Shown: positions 23,898-30,947 of the stretch, piece by piece
How the letters are laid out: every line of letters starts with the position of its first letter
Numbering within the stretch: the stretch's first letter is position 1
Source: M55B157 sp965657825
GTDB lineage: Bacteria > Actinomycetota > Actinomycetes > S36-B12
Length of the DNA: 37,959 nt
NCBI GenBank assembly: GCA_965657825.1
Contig: CBFHQG010000012.1
Location: 1-37,959, forward strand
Direction of reading: 5' to 3'
Translations under genes and position numbers: made by a program
The notes under the pieces: model-generated
What the model saw: only the letters and a program-made list of their open reading frames with translations
What the model was told of the DNA's origin: nothing
Databases searched by the model: none

Positions 23898-24697
23898 CTC
23901 TTGCGTCGCCGATACTGCTTGACATCGCGCAGTGATCCGCGTTCGTCACCGCGCAGACCGAGGTAGAACTCCTTGACGTCATCGTCCTCACGCAGTTCAG
24001 CAGCGGGCTTGTCCATCACGATGCGCCCGGTCTCCAAGACATAGCCGTGAGTGGCGATCGACAGCGCCATCGAAGCGTTCTGCTCGACGAGCAGCACAGA
24101 GGTACCCGACTGGTTGATCTGCACGATCAGGTCACGCAGCTGCTGGATGATCTTCGGCGCGACACCCAGCGACGGCTCATCGAGCAGGAGGTACTTCGGC
24201 TGCGACATCAGCGCCCGACCGATGGCCAGCATCTGCTGCTCGCCACCGGACAGATAGCCCGCGGTCTGCTTGCGTCGCTCGGCGAGCACCGGGAACATCG
24301 AGTAGGCCCGCTCGAGCCCCTCGGCGATCTGGGCGCGCGTGGCGGTGTGGCCCCCGGCGCGCAGGTTCTCATCGACGGTGAACTCCCGGAAGATCCGCCG
24401 GCCCTCCATCACCTGGCCGACTCCGGCCGCGACGATCTCCGGTGCGGACCTGCCGCCGATCTCGACTCCGTCGAGGCTCACCCGGCCCTTGGAGATCCGA
24501 CCGCGATGCACATCGAGCAATCCGGTGATCGCCCGCAGCACCGTGGTCTTGCCGGCACCATTCGGGCCGAGAAGGGCCACGATCGACCCTTCGGGCACCT
24601 GGATGCTGACCCCTTTGAGGACGAGGATGACGTCCTCGTAGACGACCTCGAGGTTCTCGACCGCGAGCACCGAGTCGCCTCCCCACTGATCCGTCAT
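23885..24697 (-). CDS. livF: LIV-type ABC transporter ATPase LivF
   Basis: A 270-residue nucleotide-binding subunit and the first gene of the operon. Walker A is GPNGAGKT, followed by the family-specific GQVMEGRRIF, signature LSGGEQQ, Walker B LLLDEPSLGVAP and H-loop LLVEQNAS. The C-terminus carries an unusual basic tail of about 25 residues (YRRRKRW near the end) beyond the normal LivF end at FYLGL. The ATG at 24697 has only a weak ribosome site. The binding-protein gene diverges from it across 289 bp. Confidence 0.94.
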   Translation of the reverse strand: MTDQWGGDSVLAVENLEVVYEDVILVLKGVSIQVPEGSIVALLGPNGAGKTTVLRAITGLLDVHRGRISKGRVSLDGVEIGGRSAPEIVAAGVGQVMEGRRIFREFTVDENLRAGGHTATRAQIAEGLERAYSMFPVLAERRKQTAGYLSGGEQQMLAIGRALMSQPKYLLLDEPSLGVAPKIIQQLRDLIVQINQSGTSVLLVEQNASMALSIATHGYVLETGRIVMDKPAAELREDDDVKEFYLGLRGDERGSLRDVKQYRRRKRWLS

Positions 24698-24986
24698 GCC
24701 GCCAGGAACCCCCAGCGTCGTGGGGGGTGTGTTGAACCTTCCACTTTTCGCATCCGACCGTCCCCGGGATGGCGCAATCGACCCATCGTTGCCGATTCGT
24801 TATCAAGACCGGACGTCGCTAGGTGACGATTCGTTCACGAATCGCCGATCCGGGGTCTGACTGCTAGCGGGAGCCTGTGGTTTTTGGCACAGTGAGGCCA
24901 GATCCTCGAGCCACACCCTCGCGTCGGCGACCCCGCTGACGAGTGCACATGGGGAACGGGGAACCACACCTAGTACAGGAGGACAC
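24698..24986. other. Divergent control region between livF and the binding-protein gene
   Basis: This 289-bp gap has no gene. It holds the inverted repeat described at 24793-24844 and the strong ribosome site AGGAGG (24977-24982) of the plus-strand gene. No promoter boxes close to consensus were found on either strand. A short GC-rich CCCCCAGCGTCGTGGGGG hairpin (24710-24727) lies just upstream of livF. Confidence 0.5.
24793..24844. promoter_or_regulatory. Inverted repeat operator candidate of the liv region
   Basis: CGATTCGT (24827-24834) and ACGAATCG (24837-24844) form a perfect 8+2+8 inverted repeat. An extra half-site CGATTCGTT lies upstream at 24793-24801, 34 bp before the first arm. Position between the two divergent transcripts fits a site for a regulator of both; no regulator gene is adjacent. 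Confidence 0.5.
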
Positions 24987-26339
24987 GTGAGAAGAGGACG
25001 TACAGCCACGTCCGTCGCGGCCCTCGCAGCGGCGACGGCACTACTGGTCGCCGCCTGCGGCGGGAGCAGCGACGGCGGCTCCACCGACACGGCGAGCCCG
25101 GATACCAGCCCGACGGGCGGGTCATCGGTCAAGTTCGACGTTGGCGTCACCGAGGAACCCTGCCCGGAGGCGATCAACCCCGATAACGGGTGCATCTACC
25201 TCGGCGTGCTGTCGGATCTGACCGAGGGCCCCTTCGCCCCGCTGGCCGTCGAGGTCACGACCGGGCAGACCGACTTCTGGAAGGCGGTGAACGAGGCTGG
25301 CGGTATCGGCGGCTTCGACGTCAACATCTCCCAGAACACCCGCGACAACAAGTACGACCCGGCGGTGCACAGCCAGGAGTACCGCGCGATCGAGCCGAAC
25401 ATCCTCGCGCTCGCCCAGACCCTCGGCACCCCGCAGACCCAGGCGATCCTGCCCGACATGGAAGCCGACAACGTCGTGGGCGTTCCCGCCTCGTGGTGGT
25501 CGGGTTGGCAGTTCCCCGTCGATGACGGTGACCTGATCTTGGAATCCGGCGCCTCCTACTGCATCCAGGCCATGAGCGGCATGGACTGGTACGTGGAGAA
25601 CAACGGCGCGATCTCCAAGATCGTCGCGGTCGGTCCGCCCGGAGACTTCGGTGGTGACTTCGCCGCCGGCACGAAGGCTTGGGCCGAGGCCAACGGTGTG
25701 GAGTTCGGTGGCTTCATCGAGTCCCTGCCCAACGCCATCGCCGGCAACCAGGACGCTGCCGTCGCTCAGATCATCGCCTCCGAGGCCGATGTCGTGGCGC
25801 TCGGTACCGGCCCCGGTGAGGTCGCCGAGATCGTCGGCAAGGCCGTCGCGACCGGCTTCGGTGGCAAGTTCGTGGGCGCCTCGCCAACGTGGAATCCGCT
25901 GCTGCTGCAGACCGCTGCCGCACCGGCCCTGCTGGCGACCTTCACCAACTTCAACACCACCGCCTCCTTCGGCACGACCGACACCGCGGCCATGAAGGCC
26001 ATGCAGGCCCAGTTGGGCGAGGGCGTGCTCCCGGCCAATGACGGCTACACGATCGGCTGGGTGTGGCAGTACCCGCTGAAGGCGGCGATCGCCAAGGCCG
26101 TGGCCGCTGGCGACATCACTCGCGCGGGTCTGCGTGCCGCCGTCACCGGTGGCATCGAGGTCGACTACGAGGGTGCACAGCCCAATGCCCTCGTCGGTGG
26201 CCCGCCGGACACCGTGGACCGCTCGGTGACGATCAACGTCCCCGATGAGTCCTCGCCGCTGGGCATCAACACCATCGTGACCGGCTACGTCGGCCCGACA
26301 GCTGCCGCGTACGACTACTCCCAGCCCTGCTCGGGTTAG
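24987..26339 (+). CDS. LIV-type substrate-binding lipoprotein
   Basis: The 450-residue protein is the extracellular receptor of the adjacent ABC transporter. It has a lipoprotein signal with the lipobox LVAAC (Cys24) and a Ser/Gly/Asp-rich linker to about residue 45. A periplasmic-binding-protein type 1 fold follows, beginning at LGVLSDLTEGPFAPLA, which matches the start of the LivK/amide-binding family. GTG 24987 is preceded by AGGAGG. Cysteines near 59, 68, 192 and 448 could form two disulfides. It is transcribed away from livF and ends before a strong hairpin. The ligand is not evident; the family includes receptors for amino acids, amides, urea and aromatic acids, and the acyl-CoA synthetase next door favours a carboxylic acid. 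Confidence 0.92.
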   Translation: MRRGRTATSVAALAAATALLVAACGGSSDGGSTDTASPDTSPTGGSSVKFDVGVTEEPCPEAINPDNGCIYLGVLSDLTEGPFAPLAVEVTTGQTDFWKAVNEAGGIGGFDVNISQNTRDNKYDPAVHSQEYRAIEPNILALAQTLGTPQTQAILPDMEADNVVGVPASWWSGWQFPVDDGDLILESGASYCIQAMSGMDWYVENNGAISKIVAVGPPGDFGGDFAAGTKAWAEANGVEFGGFIESLPNAIAGNQDAAVAQIIASEADVVALGTGPGEVAEIVGKAVATGFGGKFVGASPTWNPLLLQTAAAPALLATFTNFNTTASFGTTDTAAMKAMQAQLGEGVLPANDGYTIGWVWQYPLKAAIAKAVAAGDITRAGLRAAVTGGIEVDYEGAQPNALVGGPPDTVDRSVTINVPDESSPLGINTIVTGYVGPTAAAYDYSQPCSG

Positions 26340-26362
26340 TAGTCGTCGGACAGTCCGCAGTG

Positions 26363-26402
26363 ACGAGTGCCCCACCACCCTCGCCGGTGGTGGGGCACTC
26401 GT
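26363..26402 (+). terminator. Strong hairpin terminator of the binding-protein gene
   Basis: A perfect 17-bp stem runs from 26363-26379 (ACGAGTGCCCCACCACC) to 26386-26402, with a six-base loop. It starts 24 bp after the stop codon. No T-tract follows, as is common in actinobacteria. Confidence 0.85.
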
Positions 26403-26404
26403 AT

Positions 26405-26423
26405 GTCTGAGTCACGGTTGTGG
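26405..26423. repeat. 19-bp dispersed repeat, copy 2
   Basis: Identical to 14917-14935 (GTCTGAGTCACGGTTGTGG). This copy begins three bases after the stem of the terminator at 26363-26402 and stops just before the inverted repeat at 26425-26445. Confidence 0.8.
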
Positions 26424-26424
26424 T

Positions 26425-26445
26425 CGCTAACTGGCCCAGTTAGCG
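26425..26445 (-). terminator. Inverted repeat over the subtilase stop codon
   Basis: CGCTAACTGG (26425-26434) and CCAGTTAGCG (26436-26445) are perfect complements around one base. The subtilase TAA (26440-26442 on the minus strand) lies inside the right arm, so the hairpin includes the stop codon. No U-tract follows. Confidence 0.5.
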
Positions 26446-28161
26446 GGCGGGGACGATGATCCGCTGCGAACGCTCACCGGTCTCAGCCCGGAAGTACACA
26501 TACACGCGCTTGCCGGTCCGTCGCTGCCAGGTGAACTGCCCCTGCACGCCGGCCACGATCTCCACCCGACGCACCCCGACTCCCTCGCTGTATTCGGTCT
26601 GACCGGGGAACCTCACATACGGGGTGACCAGGGTGCCCTCAGGCAGGCCGAGGGTCGCCCCGTCGACGATGACCCCGGTGCGATCCCGGACCATCCCGCG
26701 CCGCCCGGTCAGCGTGATGGCATCGAACAGCGCGCCGAAGTCGACCACACCTGCACCACACTCGATGGTCGTGCATGCGTTCGCGATGCCCGTCGGGAAC
26801 GGCTGCACCGACTCAATCAGTCGCTGGCGCACCTCGTCCACCGCGGTGATCCCGAGGGTGTGGAGCAGCCCTGCTGCGGCCGACACGATCGGGGTTGCCA
26901 TCGACGTACCGCGCTTGTTACCGAACGACGGTTGCTCAGGGCCCTCACGGCCGGTGTTGTCCGTGGCCAGGATCGCCGTCAGCGACCCCCCGCCGGGTGC
27001 GGCGATGGTCGCGGGATCGGCATCGGTGCCGTAATTGGAGTACGAGGCCCGCGCACCGGTGCGATCGGTGGCCACAACGCTGACCACACCCGAGCAGTTC
27101 GCCGGGACGTAGTCAGCGATGGGTCGGGAGTCGTTGCCTGCTGCGGCGATGACGATCGCCCCCCGAGAGCGGGCGATCCCGATCGCCTCGGTCATCGCGG
27201 TGCTGCATTCTGCGATCCCTCCAAGGGAGAGGTTGATCACCTTCGCCGGGGTGGGATTGAGCGGAAGGGGTTGACCGGTGGTGCGATCGAGGACGACCTC
27301 CCCCACCGACCAGCGCACGGCAGCGGCGATATCGGACAGGAATCCCCCGCACTTGCCCAGCGCGCGCACGTTGAGCACCGTCAGCCCGGGTGCAGCTCCG
27401 CTGATGCCGTAGTCGTTGTCCTGCACGGCGGCCGTGATGCCCGCCACATGTGTGCCATGCCAGCTGGAGTTGCTCGTCTGGGTGCACGTCGATGGGAACT
27501 GCCCTGATGCCAAATCCGCGGAGGTGACCCAATCGCCGGGATCGGCTGGGTTGGGGTCCCAGGAGTCGCCGTCATTGGCCATCGGGATGTTCGATACGAA
27601 GTCGTAGCCGGCGACGACGGTGCCGGCCAGGTCGGGATGAGCAGCCACCCCGGTGTCGATGACCGCGACCACGACATCCTTCGTGCCGGTGGTCACACCC
27701 CAGATATCAGGTGAGCGAGCACTGAATCCGCCATCGGGGGCCCCGGCATCCCACAGGTACCACTGGTCGGCGAACAGCGGATCATTCGGGAAGACCTGTT
27801 CGGCGGGGGTGAGCAGCACATCGGGTTCGGCCCACGCGATGCCCGGGCGAGCCGACACCTCGGCGGCCAGCTGCTGCGCCTGCTCCAGGGGCAGGTCGGT
27901 GTCGAAGGCCACGACCGTGGTCTCGGGGGTGATGCGCACAGGATCACCTGGTTCGCCGATCGTGGCGCGCAGAGCAGCTCGCGTGGCGGCGTTCGGTCCG
28001 ACTCCGGGATCGGCCTGCACGATGAGCCCGCGCGCGATGCTCCCGGTGGCCGGTGCGGCAACGGTGCTGTCGCCGAGCGGCTCCTCGGCCGATGCTGGCG
28101 CGGCAAGTACGGCTGCACCGAGTGCGCACGCGGCAACCCCGGCGATCGCGACCTTGAGCAC
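26440..28161 (-). CDS. Secreted subtilisin-like serine protease (S8)
   Basis: The 573-residue protease has a signal peptide (GTG 28161; KVAIAGVAACALGAAVLAAPASA in two parts) preceded by GGGAGG. An I9-like propeptide spans about 40-120, rich in AATRAALRATIG and ending WAEPDVLLTP. The catalytic triad is Asp169 in VIDTGV, His235 in HGTHVAG and Ser420 in GTSMATP, with Asn343 of AAGND in the oxyanion hole. Paired cysteines (about 226, 271, 319, 356) suggest an exported disulfide-bonded enzyme. A C-terminal beta-rich domain of about 100 residues ends TGERSQRIIVPAR; there is no sorting signal or membrane anchor. The frame is open further upstream to 28293 but that part is not signal-like. The gene stands alone, converging on the binding-protein gene. 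Confidence 0.93.
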   Translation of the reverse strand: MLKVAIAGVAACALGAAVLAAPASAEEPLGDSTVAAPATGSIARGLIVQADPGVGPNAATRAALRATIGEPGDPVRITPETTVVAFDTDLPLEQAQQLAAEVSARPGIAWAEPDVLLTPAEQVFPNDPLFADQWYLWDAGAPDGGFSARSPDIWGVTTGTKDVVVAVIDTGVAAHPDLAGTVVAGYDFVSNIPMANDGDSWDPNPADPGDWVTSADLASGQFPSTCTQTSNSSWHGTHVAGITAAVQDNDYGISGAAPGLTVLNVRALGKCGGFLSDIAAAVRWSVGEVVLDRTTGQPLPLNPTPAKVINLSLGGIAECSTAMTEAIGIARSRGAIVIAAAGNDSRPIADYVPANCSGVVSVVATDRTGARASYSNYGTDADPATIAAPGGGSLTAILATDNTGREGPEQPSFGNKRGTSMATPIVSAAAGLLHTLGITAVDEVRQRLIESVQPFPTGIANACTTIECGAGVVDFGALFDAITLTGRRGMVRDRTGVIVDGATLGLPEGTLVTPYVRFPGQTEYSEGVGVRRVEIVAGVQGQFTWQRRTGKRVYVYFRAETGERSQRIIVPAR

Positions 28162-28276
28162 GCACCCTCCCGGACTGAATGGACTCTCTAGTGTCACCCA
28201 GCCTCGAGGGGATCGAGGTGCCGGGCCGCTGGGAATCAGCCGGGAAACTGGTCTGGACCATCCCGCAGCGCCGGCC

Positions 28277-29527
28277 TCACGATGCCGGGGCACTCACGCG
28301 ACGCTGCGGCCAGCGGGTGAAGTCGGTGAGTCGGATCCGCCGGGCGCGCATCAGCCACCAGGTCATCACCACGACGGTGAGCAGCGCCCCGATACCACCG
28401 CCGATGAGGCCGATGCGGGCGCCGAAGAGATCCGACAGCCACCCGATGAGCGGAGCACCCACCGGGGTGCCGGCGAAGAACACCATCGCGTACAGACCCA
28501 TGACGCGCCCGCGTAGGTGATCGGGGGTACCCACCTGCAGATAGGACTGCGCGGCGGTGGTGAATGTCATCGCGGTCAATCCGCACAGCGGCAGGACCAA
28601 TCCGAACAAACTCCATGAGGGCATGAGTCCGGCAAGCAGGGTCGCCGAGGCGAATGCGGTGGCCGAGATGATCACCAGGCGCAGCCGCACGATGATCCTG
28701 CGGGCAGCCAGCAGTGAGCCGACCAGCGAGCCCAGGGCGAGGAAGGTCGACAGGATGCCCAGTGATGCAGCGTCTCCGCCGAACTCCGAGGTTGCCATGA
28801 GCGCGGTGGTCAACTGGAAGTTCAGGGCGAACATCGCCACGCCGAAAACCAGACCGAGGATGAAGATCAGGTCGGGGCGACTGCGCAGGAATGCCCAGCC
28901 TTGTCCGAAGGTGGCCCGCTGATCACCGGGCAGTCGCACCGGACGCACAACGTGCAGGCTGGTCAATGCGCCCAGCGCGATCGCGAACATCGTGGCGATG
29001 ACACCGATCACAGCTGGGGTCCCGGTGCTCGCGATGAGGATGCCGGCCATCGCCGGGCCGGTGATGCGAGCCAGGTTGAAGGCCACGGAGTTCAAGGCGA
29101 CCGCGTTGACCAGGTGATCCTCACCGACGAGTTCGCCCACCATCGCCTGGCGGGCCGGCTGATCGAGGGCGGCCATGACACCGGTGAGTGCGGCGAGGAT
29201 GAACACGACCGCGAGATTCGCTGTGCCGGTCAGCACCGCGAGAAGCAGGGCGAGAGCGGCAATGGTCAACCCGATGTGCGCGGCGATCATCAACGCTCGA
29301 CGCGAGAAGCGATCCGCCAGCACTCCCGCCCAGGGGGTGATGATGAGGAAGGGGATGAACTGCAGGGCGGTGGCGATGCCGACGGCGATACCTGAACCGC
29401 CGGTGAGGTCCAGCACGATCCAGTCCTGGGTCAAGCGCATCATCCAAAAGCCGACACCGGTCGACAGTTGTGCGACGAGGTAGCGGCGGTACTGCGGATG
29501 CGAGAGGGCGCGGAAGGTCGGGCTCAT
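28277..29527 (-). CDS. MFS transporter, MFS_3/EntS-like, 12 helices
   Basis: The 416-residue protein starts MSPTFRALSHPQYRRYL, the typical entry of this branch, whose members export siderophores, macrolides or other drugs. Twelve helices are evident. Motif A is WAGVLADRFSRRALM between helices 2 and 3, and ALDQPARQAMVGELV and PDHLRGRVMGLY are conserved cytoplasmic loops of the MFS_3 family. ATG 29527 overlaps the MarR stop in ATGA, so the two genes are coupled; the open extension to 29617 lies inside marR. Regulation by the MarR protein and efflux of the MarR ligand are likely. Confidence 0.9.
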   Translation of the reverse strand: MSPTFRALSHPQYRRYLVAQLSTGVGFWMMRLTQDWIVLDLTGGSGIAVGIATALQFIPFLIITPWAGVLADRFSRRALMIAAHIGLTIAALALLLAVLTGTANLAVVFILAALTGVMAALDQPARQAMVGELVGEDHLVNAVALNSVAFNLARITGPAMAGILIASTGTPAVIGVIATMFAIALGALTSLHVVRPVRLPGDQRATFGQGWAFLRSRPDLIFILGLVFGVAMFALNFQLTTALMATSEFGGDAASLGILSTFLALGSLVGSLLAARRIIVRLRLVIISATAFASATLLAGLMPSWSLFGLVLPLCGLTAMTFTTAAQSYLQVGTPDHLRGRVMGLYAMVFFAGTPVGAPLIGWLSDLFGARIGLIGGGIGALLTVVVMTWWLMRARRIRLTDFTRWPQRRVSAPAS

Positions 29528-29937
29528 GAACCGGCGAGCCGATCGAGGATTCCCGCGGCCGTGCTCACTGTGGCGCGCTCGTGAGCTGGCAACTCGCGTA
29601 GCCGCTGGGTCAGCCATTCCTCGCGTTGCGCGCGATCGCGTGCGAGCAGCTCGCGCCCCTCATCGGTCAAGGAGATCAGGACTTGGCGGCCGTCGTCAGG
29701 GTCACTCGCGCGAGAGACCAGGCCGCGCTCGGCGAGGCCGTGCACGGTGCGGGTCATGGAGGGGGGTTGCACGCGCTCGTGGGCGGCGAGGTCACCGGGG
29801 GTCATCGCCCCGTGGCGGTGCAGGGTGGCCAGGCAGGCCAACTGGGTGAGGGTGAGGCCGTGGTCGCCGCGCTCGGCGCGCAGGCGGCGAGCAAGCCGCA
29901 TCACCGCGACCTGCAATTCGTGGGCATCCTCCGTCAC
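29524..29937 (-). CDS. MarR-family transcriptional regulator
   Basis: The 137-residue protein has the MarR winged helix: LTLTQLACLATLHRHG, then MTPGDLAAHERVQPPSMTRTVHGL as recognition helix region, and the wing DPDDGRQVLISLTDEG. MarR proteins usually repress an adjacent efflux gene and release it on binding a phenolic or drug-like ligand. The GTG start at 29937 has AAGGA four bases upstream. It is the first gene of a two-gene operon with the MFS transporter. An operator is expected in the gap 29938-29973, but no clear palindrome is seen there. Confidence 0.92.
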   Translation of the reverse strand: MTEDAHELQVAVMRLARRLRAERGDHGLTLTQLACLATLHRHGAMTPGDLAAHERVQPPSMTRTVHGLAERGLVSRASDPDDGRQVLISLTDEGRELLARDRAQREEWLTQRLRELPAHERATVSTAAGILDRLAGS

Positions 29938-29973
29938 AGTTCCTTAGCCTACCTCATTACCCATCCTAAACAA

Positions 29974-30021
29974 AAATCCGCAACAATCCGCACGTTGTCG
30001 CCCCTAGGACGTTGCGGATTT
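29974..30021 (-). repeat. 48-bp inverted-end intergenic element, copy 1
   Basis: AAATCCGCAAC (29974-29984) and GTTGCGGATTT (30011-30021) are perfect 11-bp inverted ends. Between them is a 26-base centre with GCACGTT and TCGCCCCTAGGA. The reverse complement of 33331-33378 aligns without gaps, 42 of 48 bases identical. The copy ends seven bases after the dioxygenase stop; read on the minus strand, the stem is followed by TTG-TTT, so it also looks like a terminator for that gene. Confidence 0.85.
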
Positions 30022-30028
30022 CGGCTCG

Positions 30029-30895
30029 TCAGGCCACCTGGATCGACCGTTTGGCCAATCCCATGAAGAAGCCGTCGATCGCCGTGGTCGCCGGATCCCC
30101 CGGGTTCGTAGCCGCGCCCAACGTGACGAACAGCGGGGTGAAGTGCTCGACCGTCGGATGGGCGTACGTCACTCCCGGTGCCCGGTGGGCATAGTCGGCC
30201 AACTCCTCCAGATCCCCCGCATGCAGGGCCGCCGCCGCCCACGCGTCGAACTCCCTCGACCAGCCCGGTGGGGCCACAGCCGGATCCACCCAGTGCTCGC
30301 GGGTCAGGTAGGGCAACCCGTGGGTGAGGAACCCCGATCCGATGATCAGCACCCCCTGCTCACGCAGCGGACGCAACCGGGCGCCCAGGTCGAGCAGGCG
30401 CACCGGGTCATGGGTGGGGATGCTCATCTGCAACACCGGCACATCGGCCAGGGGGTACATCGCCATCAGCGGCACCCATGCGCCGTGATCGAGCCCGCGG
30501 CGTGAACTCACATGTACCGGCTCGGTGTCGGGCATCAGCGCAGCCACCTGCCCAGCGAGCCCGGTGGCATCCGGAGTGGCGTAGGTCATCTGGAAGAAGC
30601 GCTGCTCGAATCCGGAGAAGTCGTAGACCAGGGGAGTACCTGCCACCGGTGAGGTGAGTGCGAGTGGTGCGGCCTCCCAGTGCGCACTGACGATGAGGAC
30701 CCCCGTCGGCTTGGGCAGTGGTGCGATCCAATCGAACAACTCACCCATCCACTCCGCGTGATCGAGTAAGGGCGGTGCACCGTGCCCGAGATACAGCGCG
30801 GGGAGTGGTTCATCACCTGGTTGCCACGCTCGCTGCGCCGAGCTGATCGGATAAACCCGCTCACGATGGGCCCGCAGGACTGGCGAATCGGTCAT
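30029..30895 (-). CDS. Extradiol dioxygenase of the YgiD/DODA (LigB) type
   Basis: The 288-residue enzyme belongs to the class III extradiol family. E. coli YgiD is a zinc DOPA 4,5-dioxygenase; plant members make betalain precursors. Likely metal ligands are His38 (LYLGHGAP), His72 (VSAHWE), His192 (GFLTHGL) and His251 (VEHFTPLF), with His137 in GLDHGAWVPL as the catalytic histidine. ATG 30895 has AGGAGG nine bases upstream. It is followed by the first 48-bp element. The gene is not obviously linked to its neighbours, and the physiological substrate in bacteria is generally unknown. Confidence 0.9.
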   Translation of the reverse strand: MTDSPVLRAHRERVYPISSAQRAWQPGDEPLPALYLGHGAPPLLDHAEWMGELFDWIAPLPKPTGVLIVSAHWEAAPLALTSPVAGTPLVYDFSGFEQRFFQMTYATPDATGLAGQVAALMPDTEPVHVSSRRGLDHGAWVPLMAMYPLADVPVLQMSIPTHDPVRLLDLGARLRPLREQGVLIIGSGFLTHGLPYLTREHWVDPAVAPPGWSREFDAWAAAALHAGDLEELADYAHRAPGVTYAHPTVEHFTPLFVTLGAATNPGDPATTAIDGFFMGLAKRSIQVA

Positions 30896-30947
30896 CGTGA
30901 CAGCCTCCTGGCATCAGACCCCCCGAGGAGGGGCGACCATCGACGAA

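Noticed and set aside
24710..24727. CCCCCAGCGTCGTGGGGG as a riboswitch or terminator
   Set aside because: It is a short GC palindrome upstream of livF without a T-tract or any recognisable aptamer.
25122..26378. Minus-strand open frame of 418 codons opposite the binding-protein gene
   Set aside because: The plus strand encodes a lipoprotein with a good ribosome site and family fold; the reverse frame is compositionally unlike a protein.
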